A DNA stretch of 58,346 nt from the IMG/VR virus record IMGVR_UViG_3300044655_000081, positions 1 to 58,346 of that record. One strand, given 5' to 3'. Positions 42,153 to 49,743 of the stretch are shown piece by piece. A program made the translations under genes and the position numbers. The notes below the pieces were generated by a model. That model had not been told where the DNA came from. It saw nothing but the letters and a program-made list of their open reading frames with translations, and ran no database searches. This DNA comes from a virus. Each line of letters opens with the position of its first letter. Position 1 is the first letter of the stretch.

Positions 42153-42875
42153 TTACTTTGCGAATCTTCTGAATGATGGATATGCACCAGTTAGAATGTT
42201 AAACTCGTCCATTATCTTAGAGTGATATTCTTTTTTGATTACCTTAATCAAACGTCTATCTTCATTTAGTTGGTGTTCATAGTCATATGCATATACAATC
42301 TCACCACTAGTGGTAACTGTTATTGTCTTACCTTCGAAGTCAAATGTTTCCACAGATTGAACTGCTGCTAAAGAACCAGGGTCACCGAAATGTGGGTTAT
42401 AATAGTTATAGGGAACATCTAGATTGTTATCAGTAAGTTTAGTACCATTAACTTCGAATCTTGTTTCTGTCACTACATTATCTGGCTGCAACTCTCTTGT
42501 TACTACCATATTGTAGTGATGCACCAATGTTTCTGCGGCCTCGACTGATCCATACTTATCGATCAGATAGGTATTAAATGCGTCATAGTTAAGCGGCCAC
42601 TCAAACTGCGGATCAATGATCTGATTAGCAATAAGAACCATCCAACCAGCACCCGCATCACCATAAACTTTCTCTGCGACAATCTCTGGTGTTTCACCAT
42701 CTTCTACTTCAACCACATAATATGAATTGATGTTATTCAATACTTCCCGAATAACACGGACACGAAAGAAGATATTGGTAACAGTCTCATAATTGGGGTC
42801 AAGCAATGAACGTGTAGGATCATACTTGATCTTAGGTAACTTATCGAAATATGAATTGTATGTTAATAATGCCAT
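42153..42875 (-). CDS. 53: Baseplate wedge protein gp53
   Basis: The protein contains IFFRVRVIREVLNNINSYYV, VEVEDGETPEIVAEKVYGDA and GAGWMVLIANQIIDPQFEWP, followed by YDAFNTYLIDKYGSVEAAET. These match the LysM-like and wedge-binding part of T4 gp53 (pe.lA...YG....yWvllm.N...dp...W). It ends with DRRLIKVIKKEYHSKIMDEF, as in gp53 C-termini. gp53 joins wedges to each other at the baseplate inner ring. The 240 residues exceed T4 gp53 (196) because of an inserted middle segment. The gene is next to gp4-region genes, as in T4. Confidence 0.92.
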   Translation of the reverse strand: MALLTYNSYFDKLPKIKYDPTRSLLDPNYETVTNIFFRVRVIREVLNNINSYYVVEVEDGETPEIVAEKVYGDAGAGWMVLIANQIIDPQFEWPLNYDAFNTYLIDKYGSVEAAETLVHHYNMVVTRELQPDNVVTETRFEVNGTKLTDNNLDVPYNYYNPHFGDPGSLAAVQSVETFDFEGKTITVTTSGEIVYAYDYEHQLNEDRRLIKVIKKEYHSKIMDEFNILTGAYPSFRRFAK

Positions 42876-42879
42876 TGCT

Positions 42880-43404
42880 TTATTGGTTAAATACCCAATC
42901 CTCTACTGGAAGTTGAATTGCCATATTAAATTCGCTGGGATACACCTCAATAAACTTTGATCGAACCTGAGTAAACACGTATCTATGCACACAGGGCATT
43001 GCTAACTTCTCTAAACTTGAAAATGCTTTAAGCATATCATAATCAATCATAATCTTTGTTTGATCGTCGATGACCGCTTCACTTTTAAATCGTAGTAGCA
43101 TCTCTAGCAATGCTGCTCTGCCACCACTGTTTAGATAGTGAAGATTGATTCCTAAGAACCCGTTGCTATATCTTTCAATAGGTATACACATTGGGAACTT
43201 GTCATACTTAGGCAGATATGATCTACCAATCGGATTATACTTAAAGAAATACATACGACCTAGCATTGCAGTAGAACGACCACGCATGTCATTTGACATA
43301 ACGATCTTTCTAACTGTCTTTGGGTCTTTTGTTTCGGCTGCTTTCTCAAACAACCACTTCTGCATCTCTGCGGAAGTATATTTCTTTTTGCCTTCGTCTG
43401 CCAT
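42880..43404 (-). CDS. Conserved virion-region protein of unknown function between gp4 and gp53
   Basis: This 174-residue protein has a helical start (TSAEMQKWLFEKAAETKDPK), a core MYFFKYNPIGRSYLPKYDKF, PMCIPIERYSNGFLGINLHY LNSGGRAALLEML and a C-terminal VHRYVFTQVRSKFIEVYPSE. The y.Y.P.....LPyYD.fPl..p......GF.GiNlHYL...R..LL motif is widespread in T4-like phages, in this gene neighbourhood, without a known role. The position next to gp4 suggests a head-completion or DNA-end protein comparable in place to T4 gp2, but this is unproven. No strong ribosome-binding site is seen. Confidence 0.72.
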   Translation of the reverse strand: MADEGKKKYTSAEMQKWLFEKAAETKDPKTVRKIVMSNDMRGRSTAMLGRMYFFKYNPIGRSYLPKYDKFPMCIPIERYSNGFLGINLHYLNSGGRAALLEMLLRFKSEAVIDDQTKIMIDYDMLKAFSSLEKLAMPCVHRYVFTQVRSKFIEVYPSEFNMAIQLPVEDWVFNQ

Positions 43405-43408
43405 ATGA

Positions 43409-43864
43409 CTATTTATTCTTCTTATTAAACAGTTCTTTTTCGGTTATCAGTTTAAATTCCCACCCCTTGTGCTGACAATATTTAGATGCAGCATCCCACT
43501 TGGCTTGATTCACACCATATGTCATAACCTCATTGAGAAACCTTTTAGTTTGTCTCTGTGGCTTCTTAGGTACTTGTGTCTGTGCAATAGGCTTAACCTC
43601 TAGTAGCATCACCTTAACAGAACCATCTGGTGCTCGTGCTTCAACATAAAAGTCAGGGAAATATCTATGAACTTTATTATCAACAGGAGACACATAAGGT
43701 ATAATAATCTCCTCAGATGACCAAGATATAACATTAATATTATCATCTAGTGAATCCATTACTCGTTTCTCCCAACCGGAGCGATAGACTATATTGTTTG
43801 CATCACCACGATACTTGGAGGGGTTCTTCGGTCTGAAAAAACCCTGTTTGAAATTAGTTGCCAT
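43409..43864 (-). CDS. 4: Head completion protein gp4 (gp50/65)
   Basis: The 151-residue protein equals T4 gp4 in length and shares FRPKNPSKYRGDANNIVYRS, GWEKRVMDSLDDN, ISWSSEEIIIPYVSPVDNKV, HRYFPDFYVEARAPDG and VMLLEVKPIAQTQVP. The pattern W......Ss..v..WssE...IpY....d.k.hrYfPDF.v......llEvKP is a nuclease-like fold with PD...EVK. In T4, gp4 is needed to make packaged heads competent for tail joining. AGAGGTATATA precedes the ATG. The gene is divergent from the gp48 operon. Confidence 0.95.
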   Translation of the reverse strand: MATNFKQGFFRPKNPSKYRGDANNIVYRSGWEKRVMDSLDDNINVISWSSEEIIIPYVSPVDNKVHRYFPDFYVEARAPDGSVKVMLLEVKPIAQTQVPKKPQRQTKRFLNEVMTYGVNQAKWDAASKYCQHKGWEFKLITEKELFNKKNK

Positions 43865-43876
43865 TATATACCTCTG

Positions 43877-43884
43877 CTAAATAT
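43877..43884 (+). promoter_or_regulatory. Possible late motif CTAAATAT in the divergent gp4/gp48 intergenic region
   Basis: The 48-nt gap 43865-43912 between divergent gp4 and gp48 must hold at least the plus-strand promoter. CTAAATAT lies 29 nt before the gp48 ATG and resembles CTAAATATA before the 7511-7870 gene. AGAGGAAACAA before the ATG is the ribosome-binding site. The promoter call is tentative. Confidence 0.4.
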
Positions 43885-43912
43885 ATGTAGCATACTTTTA
43901 TAGAGGAAACAA

Positions 43913-44746
43913 ATGAAATCAACTTGGGCAGATACGTTTAACACAATGTTTGGTGCGGCATCAGATAGTGTATCAGGTGCTATCAATAGGGTTACCGATA
44001 CAGTATCAGCAGCAGCGAGAGATAAAGCCGTTGCGTTTCTTGAAAGTGCTGGTGGTGAGAAACAGTATCCATATGATGAAAATAGATTCCCTGAGGATCT
44101 TGGTGATGATCAAACGGGACATTATCTAAGAATATCCGTCTATACAGGTGGTGCACAAGCAACAGGTTCTCTCGGACTTAACCCACCAAACTATAACGCA
44201 TATACAGCATATCTGTTTATTCCTGGTGCGGCACCGGGTGAACAAATGCCATTGATCTATGATATGAACCATAACTTTACTGATATTAGATTGACAAACA
44301 TTATCAATGACAGTCTGTTAGGTGTCACCGCTTCACTAGCAACCAGAAGGGCAATTAACCCAATGGTTCAGGTTCTCTATAGAAGCAGCAATCTAAGACA
44401 GTTTGATTTCTCTTTTCTCATGGTACCACGTAACGAGAAAGAGTCACAGTCTATTGAGAATATTGTCAAGAATATTAGAGCATATGCAGCACCAGAGTTT
44501 TCAGGACCAGCAGTAATCGCACCAGCAGAATTTCATTTCTCAATTTGGAACAAAGACACAAGATATCCTAACACACATATACCACTTATTGAAAGATGTG
44601 TTATCAGTAAGGTGCAAGCAAACTTTGCACCACCAGGAACATTCTCTACCTTTAGAAATGGTTACCCAGTCTCATGCTTACTCACATTCTCTGCCACTGA
44701 AGTCAGACTCATTGACAGAAGAATGATTAAGGATCAAGGTTTCTAA
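43913..44746 (+). CDS. 48: Baseplate tail-tube cap protein, gp48-like
   Basis: The 277-residue protein begins with a helical region (WADTFNTMFGAASDSVSGAI) and then HYLRISVYTGGAQATGSLGL and YLFIPGAAPGEQMPLIYDMN. The core has NPMVQVLYRSSNLRQFDFSF, LMVPRNEKESQSIENIVKNI and RAYAAPEF, and near the end CVISKVQANFAPPGTFSTF then VSCLLTFSATEVRLIDRR. The LfrsvdlR.F.FsF.lvPRne.Es..I..II...R motif is that of gp48/gp54-type tube-initiation proteins. In T4, gp48 sits on the hub and, with gp54, starts the tube. It is shorter than T4 gp48 (364). It leads the plus-strand operon. Confidence 0.78.
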   Translation: MKSTWADTFNTMFGAASDSVSGAINRVTDTVSAAARDKAVAFLESAGGEKQYPYDENRFPEDLGDDQTGHYLRISVYTGGAQATGSLGLNPPNYNAYTAYLFIPGAAPGEQMPLIYDMNHNFTDIRLTNIINDSLLGVTASLATRRAINPMVQVLYRSSNLRQFDFSFLMVPRNEKESQSIENIVKNIRAYAAPEFSGPAVIAPAEFHFSIWNKDTRYPNTHIPLIERCVISKVQANFAPPGTFSTFRNGYPVSCLLTFSATEVRLIDRRMIKDQGF

Positions 44747-44748
44747 TA

Positions 44749-45408
44749 ATGGCATCTTTTACCATAGAAAATCCACCTACAAATACTACAATGCTGGACT
44801 TCAATGCAGCAATTAATGATCTAGGTGCACCTGCTAAGAACTGTCGATTTGCTATTCAGATATTACCTTCGGGTTTAGGTCCGAATGGTCACTTCTTATA
44901 TAAACTTGGCTATACAAGTATGCTCAAGGACCTCACCTATCTATGTGAAGCGGTAGAGTTTCCTGGTCGTGGCTTCGAGTTCATCGAATCAAGATATTAT
45001 GGTCCTTCACAGTTTCTACCATACAACTCAAAGTATAACAACGAGTTTTCTGTTTCAATCCTAACTAGACAAAAAGCATATGAAAGACAAATGTTTGATG
45101 ACTGGTTGGAAGTTATTAACCCAACAAACACATTCGACTTTAACTACACAGATGTTTATTATGCCACGATTAGAGTATTTCAATTAGCAGAAATATCAAA
45201 TGGTGAAAAGTCACCAACAAGAGGTAAGGCATCATATCTCTGGGAACTTAAACAAGCATGGCCATTTCAGGTTAATCCACAGCAGGTTACCTGGGCTGAT
45301 AATGACGTTCTAAGATTGAATATCACATTCACATATAGATACTGGAGTAGACCAGGAAGAGATGCTATACCTGGAGGTTCACCAATACCTTTGAGTCCAG
45401 CAACATAA
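44749..45408 (+). CDS. 54: Tail tube initiator, gp54-like (tube-protein fold)
   Basis: The 219-residue protein has NCRFAIQILPSGLGPNGHFL, YLCEAVEFPGRGFEFIESRY, YGPSQFLPYNSKYNNEFSVS, RQMFDDWLEVINPTNTFDFN and a C-terminal RLNITFTYRYWSRPGRD. The layout echoes gp19 at 299-901 (an e.PGr.... segment, fdrW...I, then f.Y.Yw), as expected for a tube-fold initiator. In T4, gp54 begins tube polymerisation on gp48. Two nt separate it from the gp48-like gene. T4 gp54 is longer (320), so the assignment rests on fold pattern and position. Confidence 0.78.
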   Translation: MASFTIENPPTNTTMLDFNAAINDLGAPAKNCRFAIQILPSGLGPNGHFLYKLGYTSMLKDLTYLCEAVEFPGRGFEFIESRYYGPSQFLPYNSKYNNEFSVSILTRQKAYERQMFDDWLEVINPTNTFDFNYTDVYYATIRVFQLAEISNGEKSPTRGKASYLWELKQAWPFQVNPQQVTWADNDVLRLNITFTYRYWSRPGRDAIPGGSPIPLSPAT

Positions 45409-45419
45409 TGGAGTAAATA

Positions 45420-46178
45420 ATGTCTTTGCCTATTGAAACGAGCAACAAACCGTTGCCCAAAATTGATGTGCCAGTTTATACAGTAAAGATACCATCGAGT
45501 CAGAAAACTATTAAGGTCAGACCATTCAACGTTAAAGAAGAAAAACTTCTACTAATGGCAGCAGAGTCTAATAGTGGTGAGGAGATTGTTAGCACGGTTA
45601 AGCAAGTGATCAATAACTGTATCGTGAGTGGAACTTTTGATGTAGATAAAGCACCATTCTTTGATATCGATTTTTTGTTTATCTTTCTACGTGCTAAGTC
45701 TATCGGTGAGTCAGTTGAGATTAATCTTACCTGCCACAATATATTGAATGATGAAGAAGGAAGAGTTTGTGGTCATACATTCAAGACCAATATGGACATT
45801 TCTAATAACGAGATTATCTATAATGATGAAGTAAAAGATGATGTCAAACTAGATAAGACCAGTGGTGTCATGATGAAATATCCAAACTATGCACTGATTA
45901 AGCAGTTGGATGACACTCCGGACAATGAGAAGAAAACCAAAATTATCATGAACTCTATTGAACACATATATGATAAAAAGGGTGTGTATTCTGCTAAAGA
46001 CTATTCATCTAAGGAACTTAAAGATTTCATTGAGGGGCTAACAGAAGAAAACTATAAGAAACTGGAATACTATATCGACAACTTCCCTTCTTTCTTAGTT
46101 AAGATCGAAGCAGACTGCCCTAAATGTGGCTTTCATCATGTTGTGAGGTATGCAGATTTCCTAGATTTTTTTCAGTAA
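45420..46178 (+). CDS. 26: Baseplate hub assembly protein gp26
   Basis: The 252-residue protein reads LPKIDVPVYTVKIPSSQKTI, KVRPFNVKEEKLLLMAAESN, VKQVINNCIVSGTFDVDKAP and FFDIDFLFIFLRAKSIGESV. These are the core of the T4 gp26-type baseplate family. A C-rich C-terminal part follows (CHNILNDEEGRVCGHTF, EADCPKCGFHHVVRYADFLD), probably zinc-binding through CxxC and further Cys/His. TGGAG lies six nt upstream of the ATG. The gene ends in a 7-T slippery run one codon before its TAA, placed so that -1 slippage would continue into gp51. Confidence 0.9.
   Translation: MSLPIETSNKPLPKIDVPVYTVKIPSSQKTIKVRPFNVKEEKLLLMAAESNSGEEIVSTVKQVINNCIVSGTFDVDKAPFFDIDFLFIFLRAKSIGESVEINLTCHNILNDEEGRVCGHTFKTNMDISNNEIIYNDEVKDDVKLDKTSGVMMKYPNYALIKQLDDTPDNEKKTKIIMNSIEHIYDKKGVYSAKDYSSKELKDFIEGLTEENYKKLEYYIDNFPSFLVKIEADCPKCGFHHVVRYADFLDFFQ
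46166..46172 (+). promoter_or_regulatory. Slippery heptamer T_TTT_TTT for -1 frameshifting at the end of gp26
   Basis: Seven T residues are in the correct phase: gp26 codons read GAT TTT TTT CAG TAA. A -1 slip gives TTT TTT TCA GTA ATA ATG and continues in the gp51 frame. The predicted fusion is about 329 residues. gp51 has no purine-rich site before its own ATG. Confidence 0.65.
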
Positions 46179-46180
46179 TA

Positions 46181-46408
46181 ATGGGTCATGACAGACTCGG
46201 GAATGTATTTAAAACGAACTTTGCATTGATGCAGCATCATCACTGGAGTTTAACAGAACTAGAACAGTTGATGCCGTGGGAAAGATATATCTACCTTGAC
46301 ATGCTAAAACAATTCTTAGATGAACAAGAGAAACTAAGAAAGCAACATGAGCAAGAACAAAAAGCAAAACTATCGCAACTAGAGCGTCAAGCAAAAATGA
46401 GAAGGTAA
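46181..46408 (+). CDS. 51: Small hub assembly protein, gp51-like
   Basis: The 75-residue protein reads MGHDRLGNVFKTNFALMQHH HWSLTELEQL, then PWERYIYLDMLKQFLDEQEK and a Lys/Gln/Glu-rich helical tail. The W...Ele.m.pWEr.iYi.lL...l motif is typical of the short gp51-like proteins beside gp26 in marine T4-like phages, and is like the second part of tail-assembly chaperones (the T of lambda gpGT). T4 gp51 is longer (249). The region before the ATG is T-rich and lacks a ribosome-binding site, so expression by reinitiation at TAATAATG or by -1 frameshift from gp26 is likely. Confidence 0.75.
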   Translation: MGHDRLGNVFKTNFALMQHHHWSLTELEQLMPWERYIYLDMLKQFLDEQEKLRKQHEQEQKAKLSQLERQAKMRR

Positions 46409-48676
46409 ATGGCATTATCCTTTAAACTAACAAAAGCAAACTACGATGCTCTAAGAAGCATGAGCATGTCACAGAGAATACAAGTAGCCAAGAACGATGA
46501 AGTCGGTCAATGGCTCTTGTCTCTAATGTCACCTACTCAATTAGCAGAACTCTTCCCACTATACTATCAGAGAATGTTACCTGTAGATATATCAGGTTTC
46601 GCTAAAGCAATGCCAACGTCAATGACAATGGCCAAGCAAAGAGCAATCGAAGAACAGTTACAGAATACGGCTTCTGGAGCATCTGCCGGTGCCAATATGC
46701 AAGCAGGTGGATGGAGAAAGAAGTGGCAAGAGAGTATGACTGCTAAGGTTGGTAAGACACCACCTCCACAATTATCAGAAGAACAGAAAAAGACATATGA
46801 TGCATTGAAGTCTACACCAATGGCTGTCGATGATCCTCGTGCTAAGATGTTTGCAGGACTAGATGAAAGTCAATTATCATCTGTTGGTGTTAAAAAGATT
46901 ACACAAGATGGTAAAGACTTCTTCAAATATACTGCACCAACTGTAAGTGACGAAGAAGTAAAACGAGCAATCGCAAGTCAAGGCAATTTTGAGCAAAGAG
47001 CATCAGCCTTTATGCCAAGATTACAAAAAGATTTGAATATTACAAAAGAACAGGCAGCGGGTATTATAGGCAGTCTAGGAGGTGAAACTGGTGGGCTAAA
47101 AGCAGTTCAAGAATTACATCCAGTAATTCCAGGCAGTAGGGGTGGTTTTGGTTGGGCTCAATGGACAGGACCAAGACGAGTTGAGTTCGAACAGTTTTCT
47201 GCTGCTAGAGGATTAAGTATTACCTCTGATGAAGCAAACTATCAATTTTTGGTGCATGAACTCAAAGGTAGTGAATCAAAAGCACTTAATCAATTGAAGC
47301 AAACTGGCAGCGTCGATGAAGCAGCAAGAGTATTTACTGGTTCAGCAGCCACAGGCATTGGCTATCTGAGACCTGGAATTGAACACTACGGCTCAAGTAT
47401 TTCAAAAGCAAGACAGGCATATGGTGCAATAGGTATTACTAATGACTATTCGGATAAGTCAATGGAACTTGCTAGAGAAAAACTTATTCGCAATATGGAA
47501 GCCAATAGAATTGGTACACTAGCAGAATATACTAATGCAGGACTACCAGCACCAGGCTCACCAGAAGCCTCAGCAATCGTTGGTGATACTAAAGGTGCTA
47601 ATGCAGTTGCATCAAAGATTAAAGATCAGTTTGGTAATCTAAGCAACCCACAGTGCGTTGCTCTAGCAAAAGCGTATGTTGGTTCTAATAGTTCTGTCAC
47701 AGAATGGCGCCGTGGTTCTAATGTTATGGACGGTACACTAAAGCCAGGAACACCTATTGCTACATTCATGGATAGAAAAGGCAACCCATCTTCAATGTAT
47801 GACGGTGGACAAGGTGTCGGTGCACCAGGTAATCACACAACCCACGCTGCTGTCTTCCTAGACTATCAGAGAGATGGTGCAGGTAAGATTACAGGCATTC
47901 GTGTCATGGAGCAATACAAAGGCTCTGGAGGTGCTCATGAACGCACATATCCTGTCGGTGGCTTCGGTACTAACAATGCTGCTAACTATCACTCTATTAA
48001 TGATAAGAGTGGTGCACCATTAGGGTCTACTAATCCTATGGTACAAAACGCAGCAGTTGATCCACCTAAGACACCACTTGCCGATTATACTTCTAAAGTT
48101 CCTATGCAGGCTAACCCACCACCTAAACCAGTAGAAGCAAAGCCTGCAAACAAAGACAATGCACAACCACCTAAACAAGTAAAAGCAAATGCTAAAGGTG
48201 GTATTAACAAGATTAACACAGAACAAATCTCAGCATATCCAATCGGTGGTGCTCAAGGTGATAATGCAGTTGTTGTCAATGCACAGCAGCAACCACTCTT
48301 TACAATGAATACTAATGAGAAGATGCTTATTGATCCTAAGAAGGATACGGCACAGGTTATCCCTGATCAAAAGCCAGATGTGAGCCAGAAGCCAACACAA
48401 GATACAGGTGTTATGGATGAATTTAAAGCAGCCATTCAGGAACTTAAAAACGAGTTCTCACAGAATGATCCTGGCAAGTTTAAGCAACCTGATATGCCTA
48501 ATAGAGAGACATTCGATAAAGATACACAACAGGGTCATATATTAGATGGTATGAATGATTTGTCTAAAGAATGGTATTCAACACCTTCAATGAAACGTGC
48601 TGCATTTAGAACAGGTGGTGTTGAGACCGGTGAACCAGTAAGTAACTTCCATTATAGTCACGGTAACAGATCATAA
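46409..48676 (+). CDS. Tail/hub peptidoglycan hydrolase with lysozyme and amidase-like domains
   Basis: This 755-residue protein has a helical N-terminus (about 1-110). A phage tail lysozyme domain follows at about 205-340: EQAAGIIGSLGGETGGL (Glu about 226) and GFGWAQWTGPRRVEFEQF. Residues about 395-530 form a BPSL0067/NlpC-like domain: SNPQCVALAKAYVGSNSSVT (Cys about 416), GTPIATFMDRKGNPSSMYDG, GNHTTHAAVFLDYQRDG (His about 479) and GIRVMEQYKG. Two peptidoglycan-cutting activities are therefore likely. The gene follows gp51, where T4 has gp27-gp29, so it may be the tape-measure/hub protein. It could supply the cell-wall lysis that T4 keeps in gp5. AAGG precedes the ATG. Confidence 0.82.
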   Translation: MALSFKLTKANYDALRSMSMSQRIQVAKNDEVGQWLLSLMSPTQLAELFPLYYQRMLPVDISGFAKAMPTSMTMAKQRAIEEQLQNTASGASAGANMQAGGWRKKWQESMTAKVGKTPPPQLSEEQKKTYDALKSTPMAVDDPRAKMFAGLDESQLSSVGVKKITQDGKDFFKYTAPTVSDEEVKRAIASQGNFEQRASAFMPRLQKDLNITKEQAAGIIGSLGGETGGLKAVQELHPVIPGSRGGFGWAQWTGPRRVEFEQFSAARGLSITSDEANYQFLVHELKGSESKALNQLKQTGSVDEAARVFTGSAATGIGYLRPGIEHYGSSISKARQAYGAIGITNDYSDKSMELAREKLIRNMEANRIGTLAEYTNAGLPAPGSPEASAIVGDTKGANAVASKIKDQFGNLSNPQCVALAKAYVGSNSSVTEWRRGSNVMDGTLKPGTPIATFMDRKGNPSSMYDGGQGVGAPGNHTTHAAVFLDYQRDGAGKITGIRVMEQYKGSGGAHERTYPVGGFGTNNAANYHSINDKSGAPLGSTNPMVQNAAVDPPKTPLADYTSKVPMQANPPPKPVEAKPANKDNAQPPKQVKANAKGGINKINTEQISAYPIGGAQGDNAVVVNAQQQPLFTMNTNEKMLIDPKKDTAQVIPDQKPDVSQKPTQDTGVMDEFKAAIQELKNEFSQNDPGKFKQPDMPNRETFDKDTQQGHILDGMNDLSKEWYSTPSMKRAAFRTGGVETGEPVSNFHYSHGNRS

Positions 48677-48700
48677 AAAAGGGGAGCATTTCTGCTCCCC
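48675..48700 (-). terminator. Intrinsic terminator shared by convergent gp32 and hydrolase operons
   Basis: A stem GGGGAGCA/TGCTCCCC (48681-48688 with 48693-48700) and TTTC loop are followed on the minus strand by TTTTTT, a strong gp32 terminator. On the plus strand the stem is followed by AATTCTATT, giving weaker termination for the hydrolase operon. Confidence 0.9.
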
Positions 48701-48707
48701 AATTCTA

Positions 48708-49640
48708 TTAGTCCTCAGCAAGTTTTCTAAACATTGCTAGATCCTCATCCTCGTCATCTTCGACAACGGGAGCCTTCTTAGCAACTGGCTTAGACTGGGT
48801 GAATGGAACATCATCATCGTCATCAACAACTGGTGACTTCTTAACAACTGCGGTTGCTACAGTCATAGTTGAGGTACCGGTTGATAGCCCCATAACGTCA
48901 TCAAGACGCTTCTTCAATTCATCATAAGACTTGAAGTTCTTAGAGTCAACAATCTCCTTGAGAGAATACTCAGACTTCCAAATTGTTTCCAACTCAGAGT
49001 CATCTTCACTCAAAGGACCTGGTGTTAAGAATGTTGATTCATCGTAGTTTGGAAAACCAGACTGACGGGTCATCTTCAACTTGAATGGTGCACCAGCCCA
49101 TAGATCGAATGGGTTGACCTTGGCTTCTGACTCAAGGTCTGGGTTCATCATCTTTGTAATCTTATCAAAGATTTTCTTACCATACTTGAATAGAAATACC
49201 TTACCCTCATTCTGTGGGTTCTTAGGATCGTTGATAACCTGAATATTAGAGACATAGTGCAGACGACGCTTCTGATCACGAGCCTGCTTACGCTCCGGTG
49301 AGTTATCATCACCCGAAGCATTCCACAGAGTGGAGTTATACTCAGAAACAGGATCCTTCTGACCTAGAGTCGTTAGGGACTTCTCAATATACCACTTACC
49401 AGTGATCTTATTCTGGAAGCCATGGTCCCAATACTGTACCCATGGTAGAGCATCTTCACCGTCTACTGCTGGGCCAGGAAGAAAGCGAATAACTGCTAGA
49501 GCATTACCTGACTTATCAGGGGTAGGCTTCCAATAGTTATCGGTTTCTTTGTTTTCGTATGTGGGGGTATTGAGTTTGTCCACTTCCTTTAGTAGGTTAT
49601 CAAAGGACTTAGACTGCTTCTTGAGGTTTGCAAAGTTCAT
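48708..49640 (-). CDS. 32: Single-stranded DNA-binding protein gp32
   Basis: The 310-residue protein (T4: 301) has a basic N-terminal cooperativity arm (NFANLKKQSKSFDNLLKEVD). The OB core shows NYWKPTPDKSGNALAVIRFL, WVQYWDHGFQNKITGKWYIE and KVFLFKYGKKIFDKITKMMN, then VNPFDLWAGAPFKLKMTRQS. The acidic tail (VVDDDDDVPF, VEDDEDEDLAMFRKLAED) is the partner-binding domain. No cysteine exists anywhere in the protein, so the Cys ligands of the T4 zinc site are gone: the region reads YIEKSLTTLGQKDPVSEYNS. gp59 lies nearby, as in T4. A sigma70 promoter at 49704-49732 and a terminator at 48675-48700 make it a likely separate transcript. Confidence 0.96.
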   Translation of the reverse strand: MNFANLKKQSKSFDNLLKEVDKLNTPTYENKETDNYWKPTPDKSGNALAVIRFLPGPAVDGEDALPWVQYWDHGFQNKITGKWYIEKSLTTLGQKDPVSEYNSTLWNASGDDNSPERKQARDQKRRLHYVSNIQVINDPKNPQNEGKVFLFKYGKKIFDKITKMMNPDLESEAKVNPFDLWAGAPFKLKMTRQSGFPNYDESTFLTPGPLSEDDSELETIWKSEYSLKEIVDSKNFKSYDELKKRLDDVMGLSTGTSTMTVATAVVKKSPVVDDDDDVPFTQSKPVAKKAPVVEDDEDEDLAMFRKLAED

Positions 49641-49703
49641 ATATTTTCTCCGTATGTTCGTTGTATAGTCGTATTATCCACATATTCATAATATAATGTT
49701 TGT

Positions 49704-49732
49704 ATTGTAACAGAAGAATCTCCTTCTGTCAA
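49704..49732 (-). promoter_or_regulatory. Sigma70 promoter for gp32
   Basis: The minus strand has TTGACA (49727-49732), a 17-nt spacer and TACAAT (49704-49709), giving a leader of about 55 nt. The spacer contains an inverted repeat (AGAAG...CTTCT) that could bind a regulator. It allows expression by host RNA polymerase before late transcription. Confidence 0.8.
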
Positions 49733-49743
49733 GTGATATTTAG

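Noticed and set aside
43404-43420. AATAAATA motif as promoter for the 42880-43404 gene
   Set aside because: It ends only about five nt before the ATG and is formed by the last codons of gp4 (Lys/Asn-rich end plus TAG), so the transcript would start at or after the ATG.
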